Positions 27,124 through 35,966 of a DNA stretch of 64,000 nucleotides are shown piece by piece. The stretch covers positions 245,604-309,603 of the forward strand of contig NZ_VRKO01000018.1 of assembly GCF_012271765.1 (NCBI RefSeq). Direction: 5' to 3'. This DNA comes from Erwinia rhapontici (GTDB lineage: Bacteria; Pseudomonadota; Gammaproteobacteria; Enterobacterales; Enterobacteriaceae). The translations under genes and the position numbers were made by a program. The notes beneath the pieces are model-generated. The model saw only the letters and a program-made list of their open reading frames with translations. It searched no databases and was not told the DNA's origin. The number at the start of each line of letters is the position of its first letter. Within the stretch, counting starts at the first letter, position 1.

Positions 27124-28147
27124 AATTATCGCGCTACGCTGGGGCGCTTTTTCACGCCAGATCAATCTGAACACCGTGTTACGGCTGTTGCTGGCGTTGG
27201 GTATTCTGCTGCTGGTGATGCTGCTGTCGCTGGCGCAGGGGAAAGTGACAATGTCACCCATAACCGTGTTGCGGCTGCTGTTTAGCGATGACTCCGGCGG
27301 GCTGACGTTTATTGTGCAGCAGCTCCGTCTGCCGCGCATCGTACTGGCGGGGCTGGTGGGTGGGGCGCTGGCGGTATCGGGTCTGATCCTGCAAAACATT
27401 ATTCGCAATCCGTTAGCCTCGCCCGATCTCCTGGGGATCACCAGCGGTGCCGGGACGGCCGCCGTGATCTACCTGGCCTTCTTCAGTATGACGCTGGGCG
27501 ACAGTCTGTTGCCGCTGGCGGTTATTGCGGGTGCCGGGCTGGCCACCGCCAGCGTCTGGCTGCTGGCCTGGAAGCAGGGGGCATCACCGCTGCGACTGGT
27601 GCTGATCGGCGTGGGTGTGTCGGCGCTGCTCGGGGCGGTGACCACGCTGATCCTGGTGTTCAGCCCGCTGACCACCACGCTATCGGCCTACGTCTGGCTG
27701 ACCGGCAGCGTATACGGTGCCACCTGGTCGCAGGCCGTTGCCCTGGCGCAGTGGCTGCTGGCGATCCTGCCCTTATTGATCTGGCTGGCCCGTCAGGTAA
27801 TGGTGCAACAGCTGGATGAGGGGCTGGCAGGCGGCATTGGCGTGCGCGTGCAGTGGCAGCGCGGCGGGCTGTTACTGGTGAGCGTGGCGCTGGCGGGCGT
27901 GGCGATTGCCTGGGGCGGGGCGATGGCGTTTGTCGGGCTGATTGCCCCGCATATCGGCAAGCGTCTGGTTGCCGCCGGATTTGCCGGGCAGGCGCTGATG
28001 AGTGCGATGGTCGGTGCCATGGTGCTGATACTGGCCGATCTGATCGGCCGCGTGCTGTTTCTGCCCGCCGATCTGCCTGCCGGGATTTTTGTCGCGGTAC
28101 TCGGCACACCGTTCTTTTTAACTCTGCTGATCACCCAACGTCACTAA
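27116..28147 (+). CDS. Iron-siderophore ABC transporter permease (FecCD family), second subunit
   Basis: A 343-residue inner-membrane permease: [19 protein letters not shown], then [20 protein letters not shown], and the coupling helix [13 protein letters not shown]. The ATG at 27116 overlaps the end of the first permease by 8 bases, so the two are translated together in similar amounts. The C-terminus [15 protein letters not shown] is the usual FecCD end. Confidence 0.92.
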   Translation: MDKIIALRWGAFSRQINLNTVLRLLLALGILLLVMLLSLAQGKVTMSPITVLRLLFSDDSGGLTFIVQQLRLPRIVLAGLVGGALAVSGLILQNIIRNPLASPDLLGITSGAGTAAVIYLAFFSMTLGDSLLPLAVIAGAGLATASVWLLAWKQGASPLRLVLIGVGVSALLGAVTTLILVFSPLTTTLSAYVWLTGSVYGATWSQAVALAQWLLAILPLLIWLARQVMVQQLDEGLAGGIGVRVQWQRGGLLLVSVALAGVAIAWGGAMAFVGLIAPHIGKRLVAAGFAGQALMSAMVGAMVLILADLIGRVLFLPADLPAGIFVAVLGTPFFLTLLITQRH

Positions 28148-28159
28148 GGAAGCTGAACT

Positions 28160-28948
28160 ATGACGGCCATTGCCGCCCGCGATCTGACCCTGAGTTACCA
28201 GAATCAGACCATTATTGACGGTCTGGATATTGACCTGCCGCAGGGGAAAATCACGGTGCTGATCGGCAGCAACGGCAGCGGAAAAAGCACGTTGCTGCGA
28301 TCATTCGCGCGCCTTCTGAAGCCGCAGTCCGGATCGGTCCGCGTCAACGGTCAGGATATTCAGCAGCAGTCGACCGTTGCGGTGGCCCGTGAGCTGGCGA
28401 TCCTGCCGCAGAACCCGGTAGCCCCGGAAGGCATTAACGTGCGCCAGCTGGTGAGCCTGGGGCGTTACCCCTGGCAGAACTGGTTGCAGCAGTGGTCAGC
28501 CCGGGATGAAGACGAGGTTAATGCTGCTCTGCACGCTACCCATGTTGCAGGGCTTGCCGATCGTCCGGTTGAGGCGCTGTCGGGTGGGCAGCGTCAGCGG
28601 GTGTGGATTGCCATGACGCTGGCGCAGGGCACCGATATTCTGCTGCTGGATGAGCCGACGACCTTTCTTGATGTTGCCCACCAGATTGAGGTGCTGGATC
28701 TGCTGCGTGACCTGAATCGCCAGCAGAATAAAACCATTGTGATGGTACTCCACGACCTCAATCTGGCCTGTCGTTATGCCGACCATCTGGTCGCTGTGCA
28801 TCAGCGCGGCGTGGTGGCGGCAGGGGCGCCGCAGGCGATCCTCAGTGAAGCGTTGGTAAAAACCGTGTTTGACCTGAACTGCCGCATTATCGATGACCCA
28901 TTCTACGGTACACCGCTGGTGATCCCGCTCAGTAAAGAACACGGCTAG
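28160..28948 (+). CDS. Iron-siderophore ABC transporter ATP-binding protein
   Basis: A 262-residue ATPase of the FhuC/FecE group. The Walker A is IGSNGSGKST (about residues 34-43), the Q-loop LPQNP, the signature ALSGGQRQRVWIAM, Walker B ILLLDEPTTFLD, and the switch His is in VLHDLN. It energises the two FecCD permeases encoded directly upstream (12-base gap, GGAAG ribosome-binding site). Its stop overlaps the stop of the opposite-strand Cys-rich peptide gene. Confidence 0.95.
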   Translation: MTAIAARDLTLSYQNQTIIDGLDIDLPQGKITVLIGSNGSGKSTLLRSFARLLKPQSGSVRVNGQDIQQQSTVAVARELAILPQNPVAPEGINVRQLVSLGRYPWQNWLQQWSARDEDEVNAALHATHVAGLADRPVEALSGGQRQRVWIAMTLAQGTDILLLDEPTTFLDVAHQIEVLDLLRDLNRQQNKTIVMVLHDLNLACRYADHLVAVHQRGVVAAGAPQAILSEALVKTVFDLNCRIIDDPFYGTPLVIPLSKEHG

Positions 28949-29124
28949 CGGGGGCACGCCTGCACGCAGCGTTGCAATGCGCCGCTACAGCCGCTGTTTT
29001 TATCCCGATCGCAGCGGCTGTTCTGCACATAGCAGCTTTGCTGGCAGGCGCTATTGTCACTGGCGGCAATGGCGTTGGTGCCGGGAGTGAGCAGGGCAAC
29101 CAGTAACGCAATAAAGAGTGGCAT
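28945..29124 (-). CDS. Secreted 59-residue six-cysteine peptide
   Basis: An unannotated-looking small gene: MPLFIALLVALL, then TPGTNAIAA as a signal peptide cleaved near residue 21, leaving a mature part of about 38 residues with six cysteines (ACQQSC, RC, GC, RC, AC). The ATG at 29124 has a GGAG site 8 bases upstream. Even cysteine spacing in an exported peptide suggests three disulfides or a small metal site. It converges on and overlaps the last 4 bases of the siderophore ATPase gene. I do not recognise the family. The real signal peptide plus ribosome-binding site makes it a believable gene despite its size. Confidence 0.68.
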   Translation of the reverse strand: MPLFIALLVALLTPGTNAIAASDNSACQQSCYVQNSRCDRDKNSGCSGALQRCVQACPR

Positions 29125-29314
29125 GATGTGACTCCGTTGGGGTTTTACTCTCAGCGTAATCCACGTATGCCATTACGGAAAGAGGGCTATGCATAAAGGC
29201 CGATACCACGCATGTTTGCTCGTCGGAACCATAACGCAATGGGCCAATCTGTGCGTGATGGTCTGCACACTGACTCAGGTCAACGGCAGGTGTTGCTGAC
29301 ATCATTGGCAACCG

Positions 29315-29464
29315 GGCTAAGGCCAGCTTGAGCACGCCGGAACGGCAAAATCCGCATCCCTGCGTGCCTCGGCACGCGCCATCCCTGGCGCGTGACGTCC
29401 GGCTTACCTCAAGCTGGCCTCATCCCCGCCGACAGGGTGCTCGCGGTGGGTTTTAAAACCACGA
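29315..29464 (+). repeat. Dispersed branched-hairpin repeat family A, copy 2
   Basis: Outer stem GGCCAGCTTGAG (29321-29332) with CTCAAGCTGGCC (29408-29419); GCCGGA (29336-29341) with TCCGGC (29398-29403); inner hairpins CGCA/TGCG (29353-29364) and CACGCGCC/GGCGCGTG (29373-29394); tail hairpin GTGGGTTTTAAAACCAC near 29446-29462. Spacing between the arms is the same as in copy 1. It sits in the 29125-29698 gap, which holds no other feature I can support. Confidence 0.85.
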
Positions 29465-29698
29465 CGGCGATCTCCTGTGGAGATGACATTTTTTCTGGTG
29501 GGTCGGTGTTAAGAAAACGCCTGATATAGTGGTAGGATGGAACTGGCGGCTATCAGCGACAAGCGAACACAAGGATGGATAGAAACAGTTATGTTGGATA
29601 ATGATTTTTGATATTTCTCAGGCGCAGCTCTGAGCCATTTTTCCAAAACATTTTTTTTCGCCATTTTATGTATATTCTTTTTATCTTTAGAGGCTGTA

Positions 29699-29920
29699 AT
29701 GCTAAAAGTCATTGCCGAAGATTTTATAAAACCTGATGGGATTGAAAAAGTTATGCCTTTGTACCGTGAGCTAATATCGGCCACAAAAAAGGAACCTCTT
29801 TGCATCGCTTATGATCTGTATATCGATGAAAAGGATCCGGGGCATTTTATTTTTATAGAGGAATGGCCGGATCGTGCAGCGCTTGAATTGTCCTGTGCCG
29901 CCCCTCTCTTTTTGATGTGA
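29699..29920 (+). pseudogene. Truncated antibiotic-biosynthesis-monooxygenase (ABM/YgiN-like) gene
   Basis: The 73-residue reading frame matches the start of ABM-domain proteins: LKVIAEDFIKPDGIEKVMPLY, then CIAYDLYIDEKDPGHFIFIEEWPDRAAL. It then departs from the family (SCAAPLFLM, stop) about 25 residues short of the normal length near 97. The missing end would carry the last strand and helix, so the dimeric fold is probably lost. DNA here is AT-rich. A short functional protein cannot be excluded. Confidence 0.6.
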
Positions 29921-29955
29921 GATTATGTCTGCTCCCGGCACAAAGCTGCCCACCA

Positions 29956-30867
29956 TTATGTCATCAGCAATGATTCTGATGTCATCAGCAATGATTCTGC
30001 CTGCAACCAGTGCTCAAAATCGTGCAATGCAGATTCATTGACTGCGGTTTCAACCGATTTGACTAAACAAAATGTCTTGCTCAGTTGTTCTGATTGCGGC
30101 CAGGGTGCAACAAGCGACCCGCTGTTAAGCTCTTTTTCGATATAGATGCGAGGCACCATGGCGACCCCTTGTCCTGCTAATACAGCCGCTATCGCCATTT
30201 CATGAAGGTCATAGCGGACACCCTGAGCCGGGTTATCAAGGACGATCCCGCTTTGCCCGGCATAATGAGGCCACGCTTCCGGATTCTGCCGTCGGTGAAT
30301 CCGGGGCAGAGTATTCAACTGACTAAAGATATCCTCGTCTGTTAACAGGTCGGGATGGCACGCCGGCACCAGTTTCTCCTCAAAGAGAACGTTCATACGC
30401 ATGCCTGCCCATGCCGGATGCTCAAAATGAATGGCTGCGTCAAAGCCACTCCCGGTGAGAATGAAGGGATCGGTTCTGGCCGCGATATTCAAGGTGATGT
30501 CCGGGTATAAAGACTGGAAGCCACTGAGGCGGGGGATAAGCCAGCGGCTGCAAAACGTCGGCAGGACGGCAATTTCCAGCGTTCTGCTGCCTTCGGGCAT
30601 TCCCATAACGTACTGAGTATCGCGTTCGAGCCGTTCCAGTATTTGCCGCACGTGATGGGCATAGCGAGCCCCCACTGGATTGAGCTTTACCCGGGTTCCC
30701 GTACGGTCAAACAGTCTGCAATCGAGCAGAGACTCCAGGCGGGCAATCTGACGGCTGATGGCGCCTTCCGTTAATGACAATTCCTCTGCGGCCCGCGCAA
30801 AATTACCGTGCCTGGCGGCGGCCTCAAATGCCTGAAGTGAAGCACTGCTGGGAATTTTTCTGCGCAT
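29956..30867 (-). CDS. LysR-family regulator (GcvA-like)
   Basis: About 303 residues: IPSSASLQAFEAAARHGNFARAAEELSL is the GcvA/AmpR-type N-terminus, with the recognition helix in EGAISRQIARLESLL. The effector domain has PTFCSRWLIPRL, as in GcvA. The ATG at 30867 has AAGG 8 bases upstream; a TTG 18 bases earlier is less likely. The last residues SESLLMTSESLLMT come from a 21-bp tandem duplication. It is divergent from the metallo-hydrolase gene at 31029, its likely target. Confidence 0.9.
   Translation of the reverse strand: MRRKIPSSASLQAFEAAARHGNFARAAEELSLTEGAISRQIARLESLLDCRLFDRTGTRVKLNPVGARYAHHVRQILERLERDTQYVMGMPEGSRTLEIAVLPTFCSRWLIPRLSGFQSLYPDITLNIAARTDPFILTGSGFDAAIHFEHPAWAGMRMNVLFEEKLVPACHPDLLTDEDIFSQLNTLPRIHRRQNPEAWPHYAGQSGIVLDNPAQGVRYDLHEMAIAAVLAGQGVAMVPRIYIEKELNSGSLVAPWPQSEQLSKTFCLVKSVETAVNESALHDFEHWLQAESLLMTSESLLMT
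29958..29999. repeat. 21-bp perfect tandem duplication at the LysR C-terminus
   Basis: ATGTCATCAGCAATGATTCTG occurs twice back to back (29958-29978 and 29979-29999). It duplicates seven C-terminal codons of the LysR gene without changing frame and keeps the stop codon. Confidence 0.9.
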
Positions 30868-31028
30868 GAATATGACCTTCTCCAAAAAGGGTGATGAACT
30901 GTCAGTGATATAATGTCACTAATGGTTGAGTAAATATCGATTTATTACCGAACTGGCGGCTTGTAGGATGAGTAAAAGTCACTAAGCAGGCTAATGAGCA
31001 CCTATTATTTATTCATGCCGAGGTCACT

Positions 31029-31859
31029 ATGAGCAATCCGTCATTACCATGCCGTCAGATTGGGGATTTTTGGGTGACAGCCCTCAGCGATGGCACGATG
31101 TCAGCGAGCCTGGAGTTACTGTCAGGTATTGAGACCGCAGAAGCGGCGGCTATTCAGCATAACGCCCGGATCGCTGAACCCGGCAATATCCATATCAACG
31201 GGTACCTTATTCAGGGCAGGGGGCGGACCCTCCTGGTCGATGCTGGTGCGGGAGGTCTGAACAACGTCGGCGGGCAGCTTAAAGAGACGCTTGCTACTGC
31301 TGGCGTCAGCCCCGATGACGTGGATACCGTATTACTGACGCACGGTCATCCTGACCATATTGGGGGTCTGTTGGATGCTGAAGGGCAACCGGTATTTAAT
31401 CAGGCAGAACTTCATCTCCATCCGCTTGAAGCGAGATACTGGCAGGATGATGAAAAACGAAAAATGGCGAATGAACGTGGGCAGCGCAATTTTGATCTGG
31501 CCCGCCGAACGTTAGACGCCTATGCCCGTAAAGTGCGCCTGATTGGTAAGGGCGAGGTGGCTGAGGGCATTCTTCCGGAATGGTTGCCGGGTCACACGCC
31601 AGGGCATACGGGTTTTCGCATCACTTCAGGCGATGAATGCTTATTGATTTGGGGAGACATCGTCCATTTCCCCCATATCCAGTCAGCACGCCCCGACGTT
31701 TCAATTGTCTTTGACTGTGACCCCCTTCAGGCCAGAGAAACACGGGAAAAAATCATGGCTCAGGCGGTAAGAGAAAATCTGCTTATCGCCGGAATGCACT
31801 TAGACAGTACGGGATTTGCCAGGGTGTTTAAGGCGGGTGAGGGATACCGTATTGCCTGA
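31029..31859 (+). CDS. Metallo-beta-lactamase-fold hydrolase
   Basis: A 276-residue MBL-fold protein. The zinc motif THGHPDHIGG (HxHxDH) lies at about residues 109-118. Later ligands are the His in LPGHTPGHTGF, the Asp in WGDIVHFP, and the final His in GMHLDSTGF. There is no signal peptide, so it acts in the cytoplasm. The group includes lactonases, glyoxalase II-like and other hydrolases; the reaction cannot be told from sequence alone. It is divergent from the GcvA-like LysR gene, an arrangement typical of an inducible single target. A convergent MFS gene ends 26 bases downstream. Confidence 0.88.
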   Translation: MSNPSLPCRQIGDFWVTALSDGTMSASLELLSGIETAEAAAIQHNARIAEPGNIHINGYLIQGRGRTLLVDAGAGGLNNVGGQLKETLATAGVSPDDVDTVLLTHGHPDHIGGLLDAEGQPVFNQAELHLHPLEARYWQDDEKRKMANERGQRNFDLARRTLDAYARKVRLIGKGEVAEGILPEWLPGHTPGHTGFRITSGDECLLIWGDIVHFPHIQSARPDVSIVFDCDPLQARETREKIMAQAVRENLLIAGMHLDSTGFARVFKAGEGYRIA

Positions 31860-31884
31860 CCGGAAAATGAATGGGGGGTCACTC

Positions 31885-33069
31885 TCATCGTGTCTCCCCT
31901 CTATTCATGCCAGCAGCGACTGCCAAAATTAAGGCGACAGTCGCTAAGCCACAGGCCAGCCAGAGTGTATCTGTCAGGGCCAATCTGTCGACGATCTGGC
32001 CCCCGCTCCACGACCCCAGCGCAATTCCTGTATTGAAAACCCCGACATAAAGCGCAGCGGCGATCTCCACGGCACGGGGTGCGGCTTTCATCATCCAGGT
32101 CATTAGTCCCACCGAAAGCCCACCGTAAGCCAGCCCCCAGAAGATGAGGACACTGCTACCCCCTGTGACCGATTGCCCGGCGACAATGAACAGTAACGGC
32201 GTTAACACCAGCCCTGTCGCAATCGCAGTCAGGGTGAATGCCGTATAGCGCGCTGCGGTGATACCTGCCAGAAAATTACCGCCAATACCGGCGATACCGT
32301 AGGCCAACAAGATGGCACCTATCCACTGGGTATCAAATCCTGACACTGAGATCAGTAGTGGGCGTACAAAGGTAAAGGCCACGAAATGGCTTGTTACGAG
32401 TAATAACGTCAGGAACAGACCGGTTTGTATTTTGCGGTTGCCAAGCAGGGCGATGAAATGGCTAAGGTTAGCCGAACCCGTAACGGGCAACGCCGGAATG
32501 ACCGCAAGATGGAATGCCAGCACCAGTGCGCTGAAAATGGCCATGATGCCAAATGCCCAGCGCCAGCCGATGATATCGCCAATAAATGCCCCCAGGGGCA
32601 CGCCCAATACTGATGCAGCAGCAACACCGCCGAAGATAATGGAGGTGGCCAGGCCAATCGCCTTCTCCGGGACCAGACGCGAGGCAAGCCCGCCGGCGAT
32701 TGCCCATATTCCCCCCATGCAGAAGCCAACCAGCATCCGGGCTGCGAGCATGACGATCAGGTCAGGGGCCAGCGCGGAGGCAAGGTTTGCCACAACCAGC
32801 AATGCCAGCAGGCCACACAGTATCCATCGGCGATCTATTCCACCCGATGCGATGACGACGAATGGCGCGAACAGAGCGGCCAGCAGTGCTGGCAGGGAAA
32901 TCATCAGACCTGCGCTTCCTGTCGTAATGCTGAGTGTGCCGGCAATGGATGTCAGCAACCCCACCGGCAGCATTTCTGTTGTGACAACAGAGAACGTCGC
33001 CAGACCGACCGCGATCACTGCCGTCCAGGTGTGGCGAACAGAGTCCATGGTAGAAAATGTATTCATCAT
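31885..33069 (-). CDS. MFS drug:H+ antiporter-1 type efflux transporter
   Basis: A 394-residue inner-membrane protein with 12 predicted hydrophobic segments. TTEMLPVGLLTSIA near residue 30 and GFCMGGIWAIAGGLASRLVP near 115 are typical of DHA1 transporters of the AraJ/NepI/YdhP group, which export sugars, purine nucleosides or drugs. Two start codons are adjacent (33069, 33066) behind AGGA. It lies 25 bases downstream of another MFS gene on the same strand, so the two are likely one operon, controlled by the TetR gene at 34427. Confidence 0.88.
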   Translation of the reverse strand: MMNTFSTMDSVRHTWTAVIAVGLATFSVVTTEMLPVGLLTSIAGTLSITTGSAGLMISLPALLAALFAPFVVIASGGIDRRWILCGLLALLVVANLASALAPDLIVMLAARMLVGFCMGGIWAIAGGLASRLVPEKAIGLATSIIFGGVAAASVLGVPLGAFIGDIIGWRWAFGIMAIFSALVLAFHLAVIPALPVTGSANLSHFIALLGNRKIQTGLFLTLLLVTSHFVAFTFVRPLLISVSGFDTQWIGAILLAYGIAGIGGNFLAGITAARYTAFTLTAIATGLVLTPLLFIVAGQSVTGGSSVLIFWGLAYGGLSVGLMTWMMKAAPRAVEIAAALYVGVFNTGIALGSWSGGQIVDRLALTDTLWLACGLATVALILAVAAGMNRGETR

Positions 33070-33094
33070 TCAGATCCTAAAGAATGCACCGAAC

Positions 33095-34291
33095 TCAGGC
33101 GCGATTATCCTGCTTGTGCAGGGTTAAATGACTTAACAGTGCCATGAGCAGTACAAGGACTCCGGCACCTACGGCGACGTAGAATCCAGCGGGTGATCCA
33201 CTGTTATCAACCACCTGACCCGCGAGGGCGGCGCCCAGCGCAACGCCCACATTCAGCCCGGCCAGCAGCCAGGTCATGCCTTCTGTTAACTGACTTTCAG
33301 AAACCTGACGTTCAACGAGCGACATGGCCACGATCAGGGTTGGGGCGAAAAAGAGGCCCGCCACCAGGACGGCGGCCGCCAGCGCGGTAAGATGGGTGAC
33401 CAGTATCAGTGGGACAGTGGTTGTTGCAGTGGCCAGCCCGCCCAGCCACAACAGCCGATGGAGGGGGGTTTTCAGCTTGAGTGAGCCATACAGCAATCCG
33501 GATACACACGAACCCACGGCATAGGCTGATAACACCAGGCTGGCCGCCGCCGGGTGCCCCAGCGCTTCGGCCCAGGCGACACTCACGATATCAATCGTGC
33601 CGACGATAACGCCCATCGCTACCATCAGCAGCGCCAATAGCCGCACGCTGGTTATCCGGATGACCGAACCTGAGCCAGTCTTGCTGCAGGAGACGGCCAT
33701 GACCGGAGGTTCCGTTCCGCGCTGTATCACCAGTGCAAACACGCCTGAAAACAGCAAAAGTGCCGTGAGCAGCAGACCCGCCTGGGGAAACAGCGCGATG
33801 GAAAGGCCAATCGAGAGGGGCGGGCCAACAATAAACGTCAGCTCATCGAGCACCGTTTCAAGCGAATAGGCAGTCTGCAAACGCGGCTGGCCCCGGTAAA
33901 GTGCCGTCCAGCGTGCCCGTACCATGGCCGACATGCTGGGCATAAACCCCGCCAGAAATGCACCAAAAAACAGAGCCCAGCTGGCAACACTCCAAAAGGA
34001 ACAGGCGATGAGGATAACAAAACCCGCGACACTGATAGCCGTAGCCGCAGGCAAAACGCGGTGCTGCCCATAGCGATCCACATATCGGGAGATCTGCGGT
34101 GACAGCAGGGCGTAGGTCAGAACAAAGGTCGCGGAAATGGCTCCCGCCAGCGCATAGCCTCCGTATTGCTGCGAAAATAGCGTGATAATTCCGATGCCGG
34201 CCATCGGCAACGGGATGCGCGCTAACAGGCCTGCAACGGCAAAATGTGCCGTGCCAGGTGCAGTAAAAAGGTCTCGATACAGATTAGCCAT
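33095..34291 (-). CDS. MFS transporter
   Basis: A 398-residue, 12-segment inner-membrane transporter starting MANLYRDLFTAPGTAHF and containing GLLARIPLPMAGIG, which recurs in YfcJ/enterobacterial MFS permeases of unknown substrate. The ATG at 34291 has GGAG 6 bases upstream; the in-frame extension to 34333 is less likely. It is divergent from the TetR regulator at 34427. The palindrome CGTATGAAT-N10-ATTCATACG in the shared region probably controls it and the downstream MFS gene. Confidence 0.88.
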   Translation of the reverse strand: MANLYRDLFTAPGTAHFAVAGLLARIPLPMAGIGIITLFSQQYGGYALAGAISATFVLTYALLSPQISRYVDRYGQHRVLPAATAISVAGFVILIACSFWSVASWALFFGAFLAGFMPSMSAMVRARWTALYRGQPRLQTAYSLETVLDELTFIVGPPLSIGLSIALFPQAGLLLTALLLFSGVFALVIQRGTEPPVMAVSCSKTGSGSVIRITSVRLLALLMVAMGVIVGTIDIVSVAWAEALGHPAAASLVLSAYAVGSCVSGLLYGSLKLKTPLHRLLWLGGLATATTTVPLILVTHLTALAAAVLVAGLFFAPTLIVAMSLVERQVSESQLTEGMTWLLAGLNVGVALGAALAGQVVDNSGSPAGFYVAVGAGVLVLLMALLSHLTLHKQDNRA

Positions 34292-34343
34292 CATCATCTC
34301 CGGTAGCATTTGCTTGCCACAACGAGGTGACACAGCGACAATA

Positions 34344-34380
34344 CATACAACGCGTATGAATCCAATCCTATATTCATACG
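34344..34380. promoter_or_regulatory. Palindromic operator cluster in MFS/TetR intergenic region
   Basis: CGTATGAAT (34353-34361) and ATTCATACG (34372-34380) are inverted arms with a 10-base spacer. The left arm is also part of a second inverted repeat, CATAC-AACGC-GTATG (34344-34358). A further GTATG lies near 34409. Dense, overlapping TetR-type half-sites between divergent genes point to autoregulation and efflux control by the TetR protein. Confidence 0.65.
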
Positions 34381-34426
34381 GAGTGTTTGTAAATAATCAT
34401 TCATGTCGTATGTAAGGGAGAAAATT

Positions 34427-35014
34427 ATGGTTCGCCGCACCCGTGCCGAGATGGAAGAGACCAGAGCCACATTGTTAGCCACTGCCCGTAAGGTCTTTTG
34501 TGAATATGGCTACGCTGATACCTCAATGGATGATCTGACTGCGCAGGCAGGGTTGACCCGTGGCGCGCTTTATCATCACTTTGGTGACAAGAAAGGATTG
34601 CTGGTGGCAGTGGTGGAGCAGATTGATGACGAGATGGATCAGCGTCTGCAGGCGATTTCCACTCATGCAAATGATCCGTGGGAGGGCTTTTGCAATCGCT
34701 GTCGGGCTTACCTTGAGATGGCGCTGGAACCTGAATTTCAGCGTATTGTGCTGCGAGATGCTAAAGCGGTGCTGGGCGGTTCTTCACCTGAATCGCAGCG
34801 TCATTGCGTGGAATCCATGCGCGGCCTGATTCGCAATCTGATTCAGCAAGGTGTCGTAGACGACGTCGATCCTGAGGGACTGGCTTCGCTGATTTACGGT
34901 AGCCTGGCAGAAGCGGCATTCTGGATTGCCGAGGGTGATGAGAGCAATACGCGGCTGACACAAGGCATTACCGCGCTGAACCTGCTACTTCGTGGATTGC
35001 GACGGGCGGGCTGA
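34427..35014 (+). CDS. TetR/AcrR-family regulator
   Basis: A 195-residue repressor starting MVRRTRAEMEETRATLLATAR, the N-terminal style of AcrR/TtgR efflux regulators. The helix-turn-helix is DTSMDDLTAQAGLTRGALYHHFGDKKGL (about 30-57), and the C-terminal domain binds the inducer. The ATG at 34427 follows AGGGAG; an upstream in-frame ATG is less likely. It is divergent from the two MFS genes and probably represses them through the intergenic palindromes. Confidence 0.92.
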   Translation: MVRRTRAEMEETRATLLATARKVFCEYGYADTSMDDLTAQAGLTRGALYHHFGDKKGLLVAVVEQIDDEMDQRLQAISTHANDPWEGFCNRCRAYLEMALEPEFQRIVLRDAKAVLGGSSPESQRHCVESMRGLIRNLIQQGVVDDVDPEGLASLIYGSLAEAAFWIAEGDESNTRLTQGITALNLLLRGLRRAG

Positions 35015-35168
35015 GAGCATGCTGGCACGCGCGGGTAGGGGGGATGCTACGGGAAAACTTTGCTGGCGCTAAGCAAGCATGGCGCACAGGGTTCAGGAAT
35101 AACGCTGTAGCGCCACAGTAAGGCATTGAGAAAATCAGGTACTCTTCTTCATGCCATAGCTCAAATTT

Positions 35169-35912
35169 CTACCAGTTTTGCTTAGCAGGCGAAACGATAA
35201 GGTCATTGACGATGACGTTCTGCGGTTGATTAAGCGCATACACCACCGCATTAGCCACATCCTGCGGGCTGATGGCTAACTTATTCAGTTCCTGAGCCAC
35301 TTTACGGCCTTCAGGATCGGCTACCTTGTCCGCCCATCCGGTATTAATTACGCCGGGACTGATGGTATTCACTCTGATCCCTTTATTGACACCTAAATCC
35401 TTGCGCATGGACTCCGTCATAGCATGAACAAAGAATTTAGTGGCGCTATAAACGCCCGCACCGGCGTCAACCTGGTGTCCTGCCACGGATGCCATATTCA
35501 GGATCTGACCGTCATTTTTGCTAAGCATAACGGGCAGTACAGCCGCGATGGCGTTCAGATAGCCTTTGATATTGACGTCGACCATCTTGTTCCAGTCGTC
35601 CCAGGCAACGTCGCTCCAGCTTGAAAACAGCATCAGGCCAGCGTTGTTGATCAGGATATCTACCGATCCGTATGTGTCAGTGGCGTGCTTAACCAAAGCC
35701 CGGGTGTCTTCCGGACGGGTGACATCAGTGACCAGTCCAGCAGCGCGGCCACCTCCAGCTTCAATATCACTGACCAGCTTATCCAGGCCGCTCTGATCCA
35801 GCGCTGCCGCGACAATATTCACACCGTGACGTGCAAGTTCCAGCGCGGTAGCAGCACCGATACCGGATGACGCGCCGGTAATCACCGCCGTTTTGTTTTG
35901 CAGGTAATTCAT
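35169..35912 (-). CDS. Short-chain dehydrogenase/reductase
   Basis: A 247-residue classical SDR: cofactor motif TGASSGIG (about residues 12-19), NNAG near 88, catalytic Ser in NMASVAGH, and YSATK (Tyr-x-x-x-Lys) near 155. Substrate unknown. The ATG at 35912 has AAAGGA upstream. It lies 54 bases downstream of the Old Yellow Enzyme gene, in a TetR-OYE-SDR operon that looks built to reduce electrophilic carbonyl or enone compounds. Confidence 0.93.
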   Translation of the reverse strand: MNYLQNKTAVITGASSGIGAATALELARHGVNIVAAALDQSGLDKLVSDIEAGGGRAAGLVTDVTRPEDTRALVKHATDTYGSVDILINNAGLMLFSSWSDVAWDDWNKMVDVNIKGYLNAIAAVLPVMLSKNDGQILNMASVAGHQVDAGAGVYSATKFFVHAMTESMRKDLGVNKGIRVNTISPGVINTGWADKVADPEGRKVAQELNKLAISPQDVANAVVYALNQPQNVIVNDLIVSPAKQNW

Positions 35913-35966
35913 TTTATCTTTCCTTTCTGTAACAGCGGCGGGACGAATACCCGCCATCAATGTTTA

